A stretch of DNA of 64,000 nt, taken from positions 214,129-278,128 of the forward strand of contig CASFNG010000006.1 in NCBI GenBank assembly GCA_949296075.1, written 5' to 3'. Both the position numbers and the translations under genes were made by a program. Positions 37,949-47,045 of the stretch are shown in pieces. The DNA is from an uncultured Parabacteroides sp. (GTDB lineage Bacteria > Bacteroidota > Bacteroidia > Bacteroidales > Tannerellaceae). Position 1 is the first letter of the stretch, and the number at the start of each line of letters is the position of its first letter. Under the pieces are notes generated by a model. The model was not told the origin of the DNA. It did not search any database and saw only the letters and a program-made list of their open reading frames with translations.

Positions 37949-38989
37949 ATGAAACAGAAGATCTTAGTAGCGGGCGGGACGGGCTATATCGGCTCGCACA
38001 CGACAGTAGAGTTACAAAACGCGGGGTATGAGGTGGTCATCATCGACGATCTCTCCAACTCGACCATTGAGGTGCTCGACGGCATCGAGAAGATCACCGG
38101 CGTTCGCCCGGGATTCATCCAACTGGACCTGAAAGACAAGGAAGGGGCCAGAAAAGCCCTGCAAGCCAACCCCGGCATCAAGGGGATCATCCTGTTCGCG
38201 GCAAGCAAGGCCGTGGGCGAGTCCGTACAGCAGCCGTTGAAATATTACCGCAATAACATCGTCACCCTCATCAACCTGCTTGAGCTAATGCCCGAGTTCG
38301 GGATCGAGGGGATCGTGTTCTCCTCATCTTGTACCGTATATGGGCAGCCGGATCCGGAGAACCTGCCGGTAACCGAGGACGCGCCGATCAAGCCGGCTAC
38401 CTCCCCGTACGGCAATACGAAACAGATCAACGAGGAGATCATCCGCGACACGATCCATGCCGGAGCTCCTTTCAAGAGCATCATCCTACGCTATTTCAAC
38501 CCGATCGGGGCACATCCGAGCGCAGAGATCGGCGAGTTACCGAACGGTGTCCCCCAAAACCTGATCCCCTACCTGACGCAAACCGCCATCGGGATCCGGA
38601 AAGAGCTGAGCGTGTTCGGCGACGACTACGATACGCCTGACGGCTCCTGCATACGGGATTACATCAACGTGGTGGATCTGGCGAAAGCGCACGTGATCGC
38701 GATGGACAGGATGCTGGAGGACAAATCGGAGAAACCGGTCGAGATCTTCAACTTAGGGACAGGTAACGGGGTATCCGTGCTGGAACTGATCCGGACGTTC
38801 GAGGAGGCAACCGGAGTCAAGGTGCCGCATAAGATCGTGGGCCGCCGTGAAGGCGACATCGAGCAGGTCTGGGCCAATCCGGAACGAGCCAACAAGGTGC
38901 TGGGATGGAAGGCGAAAGAGACGCTCGCCGACACCTTGCGATCCGCATGGAACTGGCAAAAACGCCTGAGGGAAAAAGGCATTCAATAA
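37949..38989 (+). CDS. galE: UDP-glucose 4-epimerase GalE
   Basis: 346 residues. GalE interconverts UDP-glucose and UDP-galactose with bound NAD+. The Rossmann motif GGTGYIGSH is at about 9-17; the catalytic set is in FSSSCTVYG and Y154-x3-K158 (YGNTK). The C-terminal part has RREGDIEQVWANPERA, usual for the family. It sits 23 bases after rnfA without an obvious promoter, so readthrough from the rnf operon is likely. A GC-rich terminator follows directly. Confidence 0.96.
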   Translation: MKQKILVAGGTGYIGSHTTVELQNAGYEVVIIDDLSNSTIEVLDGIEKITGVRPGFIQLDLKDKEGARKALQANPGIKGIILFAASKAVGESVQQPLKYYRNNIVTLINLLELMPEFGIEGIVFSSSCTVYGQPDPENLPVTEDAPIKPATSPYGNTKQINEEIIRDTIHAGAPFKSIILRYFNPIGAHPSAEIGELPNGVPQNLIPYLTQTAIGIRKELSVFGDDYDTPDGSCIRDYINVVDLAKAHVIAMDRMLEDKSEKPVEIFNLGTGNGVSVLELIRTFEEATGVKVPHKIVGRREGDIEQVWANPERANKVLGWKAKETLADTLRSAWNWQKRLREKGIQ

Positions 38990-38996
38990 GAGAAGC

Positions 38997-39030
38997 CGGG
39001 GGCGGGGAAATTCCTGCCCCCGACGTTTTT
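38997..39030 (+). terminator. Terminator after galE
   Basis: CGGGGGC (38997-39003) pairs with GCCCCCG (39016-39022), with inner GGAA/TTCC pairing, then ACG and five T. Confidence 0.82.
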
Positions 39031-39218
39031 CCCCATTTATCCCCAACTTCCCGACGAATCGTCGCCAACATTCTCCCACACGATCGGGAACAATCTATCC
39101 CCCCAATCCCCTATTTTAATAAGCAAATCCAAAATCATGCTATAAAACATCTTCGAGAGAGCGCCTAAATACGGAGAAGAGAAGTAATTTTACAAGCAAT
39201 TTCAATAATTTGATATGC

Positions 39219-40295
39219 ATGAAAAACAAAAAGACCCTGTCAGGATTGTCTACAAGCGATTTTGACAAACAAATTGACGGAAAAGAAACTACTCTTTATA
39301 TCTTGTGTAACAAGCATGGAGCAGAGCTGACCATCACGAATTACGGGGCGAAAATCGTCTCCCTGATGGTGCCAGACAATCAAGGAAACATGGTGGACAT
39401 CGTAGCCGGGCACGACTCGATCGACACGTACTTAACCTCCGGGGAACCCTATTTTGGCGCCATTTGCGGACGCTATGCCAACCGGATCGCCGGAGGGAAA
39501 TTCATGATAGACGGTATTACCTACGACCAATTGGCCATCAACAACGGCCCGAACAGCCTGCATGGTGGCATCAAGGGCTTCAACTCTGTCGTATGGGACG
39601 CCAAGCAAACCGACGGACAGACCTTGGAACTCTCCTACGTCTCGGCGGATGGAGAAGAGGGATTCCCCGGGGAGCTGAAAGTGACCGTGACCTACCGGCT
39701 GACGGACGAGAACGAGGTCGCCATCTCTTATCAAGCGACGACCGACAAGCCTACCGTATTGAACCTGACAAATCATGCCTTCTTCAATCTGTCCGGAGCG
39801 GGAGATCCGTCCATAGAGGACCATATCGTCACGATCAACGCAGATCATTATCTCCCGACCGACAACACCTCTATCCCGTATGGCCCCAAGGCCGAGGTAG
39901 CGAATACCCCAATGGATTTCCGGACCCCGCACACGGTAGGCGAACGGATCAATGAGCCTTTCGAGCAGTTAGTGTTCGGGAAAGGATACGATCATACATA
40001 CATATTAAATAAAGAGGGCGATGAGCTGTCTTTCTGCGCCCGTTGCGTCGCCCCCAAGACCGGTATCATGATGGAGGTCTATACGACCCAACCGGGCGTG
40101 CAGCTCTACACCGGCAACTGGCTAAGCGGCAAGTTCGAGGGGAAGCACGGGCAACGTTATCCGGAACGGAGCGCGTTGTGCTTTGAGACCCAGCATTTCC
40201 CCGACAGCCCCAACAAACCGGAATACCCGACGACCATTCTTCGACCGGGAGAGGTATTCCAAAGCAAGACGATCTACAAGTTCAGCGTGGCTTGA
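39219..40295 (+). CDS. galM: Galactose mutarotase (aldose 1-epimerase)
   Basis: 358 residues from the ATG at 39219; a TTG 9 bases earlier is less likely. Aldose 1-epimerase interconverts alpha and beta anomers of galactose. Family motifs: YFGAICGRYANRIAGG, NNGPNSLHGG with the active-site histidine, the NLTNHAFFNLSG stretch with the second histidine, and the catalytic glutamate late in the C-terminal half (ALCFETQHFPDSPN). No signal peptide, so cytoplasmic. First gene of a galM-transporter-galK run. Confidence 0.95.
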   Translation: MKNKKTLSGLSTSDFDKQIDGKETTLYILCNKHGAELTITNYGAKIVSLMVPDNQGNMVDIVAGHDSIDTYLTSGEPYFGAICGRYANRIAGGKFMIDGITYDQLAINNGPNSLHGGIKGFNSVVWDAKQTDGQTLELSYVSADGEEGFPGELKVTVTYRLTDENEVAISYQATTDKPTVLNLTNHAFFNLSGAGDPSIEDHIVTINADHYLPTDNTSIPYGPKAEVANTPMDFRTPHTVGERINEPFEQLVFGKGYDHTYILNKEGDELSFCARCVAPKTGIMMEVYTTQPGVQLYTGNWLSGKFEGKHGQRYPERSALCFETQHFPDSPNKPEYPTTILRPGEVFQSKTIYKFSVA

Positions 40296-40343
40296 AAAGA
40301 AAATATTCAAATAATCTAATAATCTAAAACAACTAAAAAAGAA

Positions 40344-41621
40344 ATGGAATCAACTGTAAAAAAGAATTACACTTTGCCAATTATCATGATGGTGGCCCTC
40401 TTCTTCATGATATCTTTCGTGACGGGTTTACAGAACCCATTCGGCATCATCGTCAAGAACCAGTTCTCGGCAAGTAACCTGATGTCCCAATTAGGTAACG
40501 CGGCCAACTTCATCGCCTACGCGTTCATGGGTATCCCTGCCGGAATGCTGTTGCAAAAGATCGGGTACAAGAAGACCGCCTTGTTGGCGATCGTGGTGGG
40601 ATTCTGCGGAGTCGGCATCTCGTACATCTCCGGAGTGGTCAGCAGCTACGCCGTTTACCTGACAGGCGCATTCATCTCCGGTTTCTCCATGTGTATGTTA
40701 AACACGGTGGTAAACCCTATGTTGAACACGTTAGGCGGTGGCGGTAACAAGGGTAACCAGTTAATCCAGGTAGCGGGTTCTGTCAACTCTATCGGAGCGA
40801 CGATCGTCCCCGTGCTGGTAGGATATTTGATCGGTGACGTGGCAAAAGCCCAGATCAGCGACGCCAACCCAGCGTTATTCTTGGCGATGGGTATTTTCGC
40901 GGTCGTATTCGTGGTATTATTCAGCATGGATATTCCCGAGCCTCACATGGCTAAGGAAGGCAACGGGAACAAGGCCCAAGACAAGCACAGCGCTTTGTCG
41001 TTCCGTCACTTCATTTTAGGAACAGTAGCCATCTTCCTGTACGTAGGTGTAGAGGTCGGCATCCCTAACTTCATGAATTTGTTCGCGACCTCTCCGGAGA
41101 TCGGCATAGACCCGACAATCGCCGGCTCGCTCGTGGGTACTTATTGGTTCTTGATGATGATCGGTCGTCTGTTAGGAGCTTCATTCGGAGCCAAGATCTC
41201 CAGTAAGACAATGCTTTCCTCGGCAGCCACGATCGGTATGATCTTCATCCTGATCGCCATCTTTGCCCCGGATACCACGAAAGTCAGCATGCCGGTATTC
41301 TTGTCCGACATCTCGTTTGGAATGGTAGAGATACCGGTAGGCATCATGTTCATGGCACTTTGCGGTTTGTGCACCTCGATCATGTGGGGTAGCATCTTCA
41401 ACCTGGCAGTTGAGGGATTAGGTAAATATACCGCGGCCGCTTCCGGTATTTTCATGGTGATGGTATGCGGCGGCGGAATCCTGCCGTTGATCCAGGGAGC
41501 CGTGGCCGACGCCGGTGGATTCATCGCCAGCTTCTGGGTCGTATTCTTAGGATTGGCTTACCTGCTCTACTATGCCTTGATCGGTAGCAAGAACGTAAAC
41601 AAGGACATTCCTGTTGACTAA
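40344..41621 (+). CDS. Sugar MFS transporter (FucP / glucose-galactose family)
   Basis: 425 residues, about 12 membrane helices. The opening FFMISFVTGLQNPFGIIVKNQF is typical of the FucP/GluP subfamily of sugar:H+ symporters, as is AYAFMGIPAGMLLQKIGYKK. Its place between galM and galK makes galactose (and perhaps glucose) the likely substrate; this is inference from context. Length is normal. A terminator follows at 41649. Confidence 0.92.
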   Translation: MESTVKKNYTLPIIMMVALFFMISFVTGLQNPFGIIVKNQFSASNLMSQLGNAANFIAYAFMGIPAGMLLQKIGYKKTALLAIVVGFCGVGISYISGVVSSYAVYLTGAFISGFSMCMLNTVVNPMLNTLGGGGNKGNQLIQVAGSVNSIGATIVPVLVGYLIGDVAKAQISDANPALFLAMGIFAVVFVVLFSMDIPEPHMAKEGNGNKAQDKHSALSFRHFILGTVAIFLYVGVEVGIPNFMNLFATSPEIGIDPTIAGSLVGTYWFLMMIGRLLGASFGAKISSKTMLSSAATIGMIFILIAIFAPDTTKVSMPVFLSDISFGMVEIPVGIMFMALCGLCTSIMWGSIFNLAVEGLGKYTAAASGIFMVMVCGGGILPLIQGAVADAGGFIASFWVVFLGLAYLLYYALIGSKNVNKDIPVD

Positions 41622-41648
41622 TCAATCACAGACACACCAAGTATAAAA

Positions 41649-41700
41649 AAGAAGAAATTATCCATTCAGGTAAACCGCCTCTGGGTAATTTCTTCTTATT
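41649..41700 (+). terminator. Terminator or attenuator between the transporter and galK
   Basis: AAGAAGAAATTA (41649-41660) plus CC pairs with GG plus TAATTTCTTCTT (41686-41697); T-rich tail. Lies 34 bases before the galK ATG. Confidence 0.75.
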
Positions 41701-41733
41701 GTTATCATTTTATTCACCTTAATTGACAGTATC

Positions 41734-42879
41734 ATGCGACAAGAAATCAGGACTAAATTCAAAGAGTTATTCCATACCGAGGGAGAATTGTATGCCTCTC
41801 CGGGACGTATCAACTTGATTGGCGAACACACCGACTACAATGGGGGATTCGTATTCCCGGGTGCCGTAGACAAAGGGATGATAGCCGAGATCAAGCCCAA
41901 TGGATCCAACAAAGTGAAAGCATTCGCCCTCGACCTGAACGAGTACGCCGAGTTCGGGCTGACCGAAGAAGAGGCGCCCACCGCGAGCTGGGCAAGATAT
42001 ATCTTCGGGGTGTGCCGGGAGATCATCAAGCGCGGCGGTAAAATAGAGGGGTTTGATACCGTATTCTCAGGAGACGTACCCTTAGGAGCGGGGATGTCAT
42101 CTTCCGCGGCGCTGGAGAGCACCTATGCGTTCGCCTTGAATGACCTGTACAACTTAGGCATCGACAAATTCGAGCTGGCCAAGATCGGACAGGCGACAGA
42201 GCACAACTACTGCGGCGTTAATTGCGGGATCATGGATCAATTCGCCTCCGTGTTCGGGAAAGCGGGTAGCTTGATCCGCTTGGATTGCCGGTCGCTGGAG
42301 TACAAATACTACCCGTTCAATCCGGTAGGCTACAAGTTAGTCTTGCTGGATTCCGTGGTAAAGCATGAACTGGCCTCATCCGCTTACAATAAGCGACGCC
42401 AGTCGTGCGAGAACGTGGTAGAGGCGATCCGCCGCCGCCATCCGGAAGTGGAGTTCCTTCGCGACGCCAGCATGGAAATGCTGAACGAGGTCAAGGGCGA
42501 GGTGAGCGCCGAGGATTATATGCGTGCCGAGTACGTTATCGAGGAGATCCAACGGGTGCTGGACGTATGTGCCGCCTTGGAGAAAGGAGATTATGAGACC
42601 GTAGGCCAGAAGATGTACGAGACCCATCACGGCATGAGCAAGCTCTATGAGGTAAGCTGCGAGGAACTCGACTTCCTGAACGACATCGCCAAGGAATGCG
42701 GCGTCACGGGATCGCGCGTCATGGGCGGAGGCTTCGGAGGATGCACCATCAATCTCGTCAAAGAGGAATTATACGACAATTTCGTACACAAGGCTTTCAC
42801 CGCCTACAAGGAGCGATTTGGTCACGAGCCTAAGCTATATGATGTCGTGATCAGCGACGGGTCACGCAAGATCGGGTAA
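41734..42879 (+). CDS. galK: Galactokinase GalK
   Basis: 381 residues, GHMP kinase. It phosphorylates galactose at C1 with ATP. The galactokinase signature PGRINLIGEHTDYNGG is complete, the ATP loop is PLGAGMSSSAALE, and the third motif is GSRVMGGGFGGCT. Length is usual. No galT (galactose-1-phosphate uridylyltransferase) lies in the window, so the next Leloir step must be coded elsewhere or replaced. Confidence 0.97.
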   Translation: MRQEIRTKFKELFHTEGELYASPGRINLIGEHTDYNGGFVFPGAVDKGMIAEIKPNGSNKVKAFALDLNEYAEFGLTEEEAPTASWARYIFGVCREIIKRGGKIEGFDTVFSGDVPLGAGMSSSAALESTYAFALNDLYNLGIDKFELAKIGQATEHNYCGVNCGIMDQFASVFGKAGSLIRLDCRSLEYKYYPFNPVGYKLVLLDSVVKHELASSAYNKRRQSCENVVEAIRRRHPEVEFLRDASMEMLNEVKGEVSAEDYMRAEYVIEEIQRVLDVCAALEKGDYETVGQKMYETHHGMSKLYEVSCEELDFLNDIAKECGVTGSRVMGGGFGGCTINLVKEELYDNFVHKAFTAYKERFGHEPKLYDVVISDGSRKIG

Positions 42880-42930
42880 CCAAACCGCATCGGGCGGCGG
42901 ATTCGTCCGAGAACCTATTTGTCATAGCTA

Positions 42931-42973
42931 AGAAGGGGCTATCCCGTTTATGGGATGGCCCCTTCTCTTTTTA
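42931..42973 (+). terminator. galK terminator
   Basis: AGAAGGGGC-ATCCC (42931-42945) pairs with GGGAT-GCCCCTTCT (42952-42966) with one mismatch each side, then a T-rich tail. Confidence 0.88.
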
Positions 42974-43101
42974 TATCCATCCCCAACCTTTTCTATGAAC
43001 ATGCGGGCGCTTTTCCCGTTTCATCCCCAAGAAAACCGCTAAAGAAGCGCTTCCGCCAAAGTATTTGCGAGGTAGATACCAGCCCCTTCAAAGAGATTGC
43101 T

Positions 43102-43109
43102 TATATTTG
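43102..43109 (+). promoter_or_regulatory. Promoter -7 box for the transketolase-rpiB pair
   Basis: TATATTTG, exact TAnnTTTG match, 26 bases before the ATG at 43135. It lies inside a longer open frame from 42955 and argues against that start. Confidence 0.65.
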
Positions 43110-43134
43110 CAGCAAAAATAACTCATCAGACAAA

Positions 43135-45171
43135 ATGAACGACATTCAAGTATTAAACAAAGCAGCTGATAACATTCGGATACTGGCTGCGTCAATGGTG
43201 GAAAAGGCACATTCCGGCCACCCAGGTGGCGCCATGGGAGGAGCGGACTTTGTTAACGTACTGTTCTCGGAGTTCCTGGTATATGATCCCAAGAACCCAA
43301 GATGGGAAGGGAGGGATCGCTTCTTCCTCGACCCCGGGCACATGTCGCCCATGCTCTATTCCGTCTTGGCGTTAAGCGGGAAATTCACGATTGACGAGTT
43401 GCGGCAATTCCGTCAATGGGGAAGTGTCACCCCCGGGCACCCGGAAGTGGATGTCATGCGCGGCATCGAGAACACGTCCGGTCCATTAGGGCAAGGACAC
43501 ACCTATGCGGTAGGAGCCGCCATCGCCGCCAAATTCTTGAAAGCTCGTTTGGGGGAAGAGGTGATGAACCATACCATCTACGCCTACATCTCGGATGGAG
43601 GAATCCAGGAAGAGATCTCACAAGGCGCCGGACGCGTCGCCGGGACACTCGGATTGGACAACCTGATCATGTTCTACGACGCGAACAACATCCAGCTCTC
43701 CACCCAGGTCGATGAGGTTGACACGGAGAATGTCGCCATGAAATATGAGGCATGGGGCTGGAAGGTCATCCAGATCAACGGCAACGATGCCCAGGAGATC
43801 CGCGAGGCCCTTACCGAGGCCAAGGCGGAGACATCGAGACCTACCCTGATTATCGGGACCACGGTCATGGGAAAAGGGGCCCGCGGAGAGAACAACAGCA
43901 GCTACGAGAACAAGGTATCCACGCACGGGCAGCCCTTGTCTGCTGCCGGAGCGTCTATCCAAGAGACGATCAAGAACTTAGGTGGAGATCCGGAAGATCC
44001 GTTCGCCATATTCCCTGAAGTGGCCGACCTATACGCCAAGCGTGCCAAGGAATTAGAGCAAATCGTAGCCGAGAGATACGCCATCAAGGAGGCATGGGCG
44101 AAGGCTCATCCCGATTTGGCGGCCAAGCTGGAGCGCTGGTTCTCCGGAGAGGTACCCCAGATAGACTGGGCTTCCATCGAACAGAAAGCAAACCAGCCCA
44201 CACGCGCGGCCTCCGCTACCGTATTAGGGGTGTTGGCCACACAAGTGGAGAACATGATCGTGGCCTCAGCCGACCTGTCCAATTCCGATAAGACAGACGG
44301 TTTCCTGAAAAAGACACACGCCTTCGTGAAAGGAGACTTCAGCGGTGCCTTCTTCCAGGCTGGCGTAGCCGAGCTGACTATGGCGTGCATCTGCATCGGC
44401 ATGACGTTGCATGGTGGAATCATCGCCGCTTGCGGTACCTTCTTTGTCTTCTCCGATTACATGAAACCCGCCCTGCGTATGGCCGCTTTAATGGAACTGC
44501 CGGTCAAGTTCATCTGGACACACGACGCGTTCCGTGTCGGGGAGGACGGACCGACCCACGAACCCGTGGAGCAAGAGGCGCAGGTACGTTTGTTAGAGAA
44601 ACTCCAGAACCATAAGGGACGCAACTCCATGCTGGTACTTCGTCCGGCGGATGTAGAGGAGACGACCGTCGCCTGGAAGTTGGCGATGGAGAACATATAT
44701 ACCCCGACAGGCTTGATCCTGTCTCGGCAGAACGTCAACAACCTGCCGGCGCAAAAGGATCGCTACCAAGAGGCCTTGCAAGCGGAGAAAGGGGCGTACA
44801 TCGTCAATGAGGACAGCCCCGCCGACGTTATCCTGTTAGCCTCGGGTTCCGAGGTAGCCACCTTGGTAGAGGGAGCCGCTTTATTACGCGAGGAGGGCAT
44901 AAAAGTCCGCATCGTATCGGTTCCTTCCGAAGGCCTGTTCCGTACGCAAAGCCCGGAATACCAAGAGTCCATCCTGCCTTCAGGCAGTAAGATCTTCGGA
45001 TTGACGGCAGGCTTGCCGGTCAATCTGCAAGGTTTGGTCGGACCTAACGGGAAAGTATGGGGGCTCAACTCTTTCGGATTCTCAGCTCCCTATAAGGTGC
45101 TGGACGAGAAATTAGGATTTACGGCTCAAAACGTGTATAACCAAGTAAAAGAATTATTAGCATCAAAATGA
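43135..45171 (+). CDS. tkt: Transketolase
   Basis: 678 residues. Transketolase moves two-carbon units between sugar phosphates in the non-oxidative pentose-phosphate pathway, with thiamine diphosphate. KAHSGHPGGAMGGADF near the start, the TPP/Mg2+ region YISDGGIQEEISQGA (an SDG form where many transketolases have GDG) near residue 155, and the pyrimidine-domain glutamate around EDGPTHEPVEQ are visible. Length fits. rpiB overlaps the last four bases, so the two are translationally coupled and act in one pathway. Confidence 0.96.
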   Translation: MNDIQVLNKAADNIRILAASMVEKAHSGHPGGAMGGADFVNVLFSEFLVYDPKNPRWEGRDRFFLDPGHMSPMLYSVLALSGKFTIDELRQFRQWGSVTPGHPEVDVMRGIENTSGPLGQGHTYAVGAAIAAKFLKARLGEEVMNHTIYAYISDGGIQEEISQGAGRVAGTLGLDNLIMFYDANNIQLSTQVDEVDTENVAMKYEAWGWKVIQINGNDAQEIREALTEAKAETSRPTLIIGTTVMGKGARGENNSSYENKVSTHGQPLSAAGASIQETIKNLGGDPEDPFAIFPEVADLYAKRAKELEQIVAERYAIKEAWAKAHPDLAAKLERWFSGEVPQIDWASIEQKANQPTRAASATVLGVLATQVENMIVASADLSNSDKTDGFLKKTHAFVKGDFSGAFFQAGVAELTMACICIGMTLHGGIIAACGTFFVFSDYMKPALRMAALMELPVKFIWTHDAFRVGEDGPTHEPVEQEAQVRLLEKLQNHKGRNSMLVLRPADVEETTVAWKLAMENIYTPTGLILSRQNVNNLPAQKDRYQEALQAEKGAYIVNEDSPADVILLASGSEVATLVEGAALLREEGIKVRIVSVPSEGLFRTQSPEYQESILPSGSKIFGLTAGLPVNLQGLVGPNGKVWGLNSFGFSAPYKVLDEKLGFTAQNVYNQVKELLASK

Positions 45172-45608
45172 ATATCATAGGTTTGTGCAGCGATCACGCG
45201 GGTTTCGAGTTAAAGGAATATATCAAGACAATCTTGGCGGAGAGAGGACTCTCCTACAAGGATTTCGGGACAAACTCCACGGAAAGCTGCGACTATCCCG
45301 ACTTCGCGCATCCGCTGGCTACCGCCATCGAGAAAGGTGAGGTATATCCGGGGATCGCTCTTTGCGGCACCGGAAATGGCATCAGCATGACATTAAACAA
45401 GCATCAAGGTATCCGTGCCGCATTATGCTGGCAAGTGGAGATCGCCAAGCTCGCCCGCGAGCATAACGACGCGAACGTCTTGTCCATCCCGGGCCGGTTC
45501 ATCACCCGGGAAGAGGCCCGGCAAATCGTAGAGGCCTTCTTGGATACTCCATTCGAGGGCGGACGCCATCAACGAAGAATCGACAAGATTCCGATGCGGA
45601 AGCCGTAA
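45168..45608 (+). CDS. rpiB: Ribose 5-phosphate isomerase B
   Basis: 146 residues. RpiB interconverts ribose-5-phosphate and ribulose-5-phosphate. Motifs: CSDHAGFELK at 7-16, YPDFAHPLA, and the active-site cysteine with anion hole ALCGTGNGISM near 66-76; HNDANVLSIPGR near the end. ATGA overlap with tkt. Confidence 0.96.
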   Translation: MNIIGLCSDHAGFELKEYIKTILAERGLSYKDFGTNSTESCDYPDFAHPLATAIEKGEVYPGIALCGTGNGISMTLNKHQGIRAALCWQVEIAKLAREHNDANVLSIPGRFITREEARQIVEAFLDTPFEGGRHQRRIDKIPMRKP

Positions 45609-45629
45609 TTTCGATCTTACATCAAAAAG

Positions 45630-45680
45630 GAAAGCGTGCGCGACGGAGGTAAAACCTCATCACGCACGCTTTCTTTTTTA
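45630..45680 (+). terminator. rpiB terminator
   Basis: GAAAGCGTGCG (45630-45640) pairs with CGCACGCTTTC (45663-45673), an inner GAGGT/ACCTC stem lies between, and six T follow. Confidence 0.9.
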
Positions 45681-45752
45681 ACCTGCCCGAAGGCTGTTCC
45701 GCCCCCTCATCCCCTGCCCCGGCGATTCATGGGGCAAGCCGTCAAATCCTCA

Positions 45753-46709
45753 TCAAGGAGCGACAGTCGTGGCTTCCTCGAAAGCGGACAAGATCGGGCG
45801 AGCGATCCACACCTGCGGCTGGGGAACATCCAGTAGATAAGCGATCGTCCCGGCTATATCATAGACCATCGTGCTTGCCGTGATCTTGAAGCCTTTCTTG
45901 ACATTCTTGCCGTAGAAAACGATCGGGGTCTGCATCTCGTTCATCGTCTTGCCGCCATGACCGGTCTCGATACCACCATGATCGGCAGTCAGGATCACTA
46001 CGGCGTCGTCCATGATCCCCGCCTCCCGGATCGCTCCCATCACTTGGGCCAGACAGCTATCCAAATGGTTCACCATAGCGAAATACTCCGGCGACTCCCA
46101 GCCCTTGCCATGACCGGTCCCATCCGGCTGGTCATAGATGATAGCGCAGAGGTTCGGCTTCTTCTCCTTGATATAATTCACGGCCACCGGCGTACATCCA
46201 TCCGGGTTCTCCGCCGACATCGGGGCGTGCTTACGGAAACTCATCGCCAAGGTATCCACCAAGTAATTCATCCCCTCCCACTCATAAATATAGCCGATCT
46301 CGGCCTCCGGAGCCTTCTCCCGATAAAGACCGAAGATGTTCGGGAAGCGATTGTCTTGATTCACCACCCGGGAAGGAAGCTCAGGCGTGCGGGATCCCCA
46401 CTCGGTGTATCCATGCAGCTCCGGACCCGCCCCCATGAACATCGAGGCCCAGTTACAGGCGCTCGACGAGGGCAGGATCGAACGGTTCTCCAACGTGGAG
46501 GCCCCTTCCGCCATCATCGCACGGAATGTAGGCATATCCGCCCCTTGGTTCAAGCAATGGGCGCTCAATCCATCAAAACCGATCAGGATCACATGTTTCG
46601 GCAGATCCTTCTCCACCTCAGTCTTCGTCTGGGCAGATTGATTACAAGCGGTCAAACAACACACGATCGCCGCGGAAGCGACAACCAACAGATTCTTTTT
46701 CATCTCCAT
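45753..46709 (-). CDS. Alkaline-phosphatase-superfamily phosphodiesterase lipoprotein
   Basis: 318 residues. Lipobox LTAC with C22 predicts a lipidated envelope protein. The fold is type I phosphodiesterase / nucleotide pyrophosphatase: metal-binding aspartate in ILIGFDGLSAHC, the nucleophile region in SILPSSSACNWASM (serine where NPP enzymes have threonine), and late metal ligands in VVILTADHGGIETGHGG. PDGTGHGKGW holds another conserved Asp-His pair. Substrate unknown (nucleotide, phosphonate or lipid phosphodiester). Divergent from the DUF4091 gene. Confidence 0.85.
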   Translation of the reverse strand: MEMKKNLLVVASAAIVCCLTACNQSAQTKTEVEKDLPKHVILIGFDGLSAHCLNQGADMPTFRAMMAEGASTLENRSILPSSSACNWASMFMGAGPELHGYTEWGSRTPELPSRVVNQDNRFPNIFGLYREKAPEAEIGYIYEWEGMNYLVDTLAMSFRKHAPMSAENPDGCTPVAVNYIKEKKPNLCAIIYDQPDGTGHGKGWESPEYFAMVNHLDSCLAQVMGAIREAGIMDDAVVILTADHGGIETGHGGKTMNEMQTPIVFYGKNVKKGFKITASTMVYDIAGTIAYLLDVPQPQVWIARPILSAFEEATTVAP

Positions 46710-47045
46710 AATATTTTAAATGTAAGTCATGCTATTTATCCTTCCAATCAAAACAGATACTGGCTCCCGGCACAGATTCCTCATGGTATTTTTATCCATC
46801 GTCCATTTTGGTTGAACAAATATAAACAAACCTTATCAGACAGCCCTTATTTTTATATTTTTTTCATAATATCCAGTCCGAGATTACTACGGCGACTTTT
46901 CCGGGAATCATGCCATAGAATCCGCGAAAGCATGGGGAAGAAATATTAAAAGTTTTGAAAATAAAGACTTGAAGCCGATATGAGTTGCCGGGATACGTGA
47001 AATACACTATATTTGGTCAAGACCAATTAAACTCAATTTAATAAC
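46710..47045. other. Divergent promoter region between the phosphodiesterase and DUF4091 genes
   Basis: 336 bases. A minus-strand TATATTTG box (46817-46824) would serve the phosphodiesterase with a leader of about 100 bases. The middle holds a copy of the dispersed 23-base motif (46892-46914) and a 16-base match, inverted, to 62641-62656. The right end holds the plus promoter and palindrome described separately. No coding frame is convincing. Confidence 0.5.
46985..47026 (+). promoter_or_regulatory. Promoter and palindromic operator candidate for the DUF4091-DUF5107 pair
   Basis: TTG (46985-46987), 20 bases, TATATTTG (47008-47015). The inverted repeat TTGGTC-AA-GACCAA (47013-47026) overlaps the -7 box and the likely transcription start, a good place for a repressor. 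Confidence 0.6.

Noticed and set aside
43135-45171. SDG in place of GDG at the transketolase TPP motif as a sign of inactivity
   Set aside because: I recall this form in Bacteroidetes transketolases generally, and all other active-site regions are present.
45957-46949. 330-codon open frame on the plus strand
   Set aside because: Antisense to the phosphodiesterase lipoprotein gene, which has a lipobox and metal-binding motifs. The translation is His/Arg-rich with no domain.
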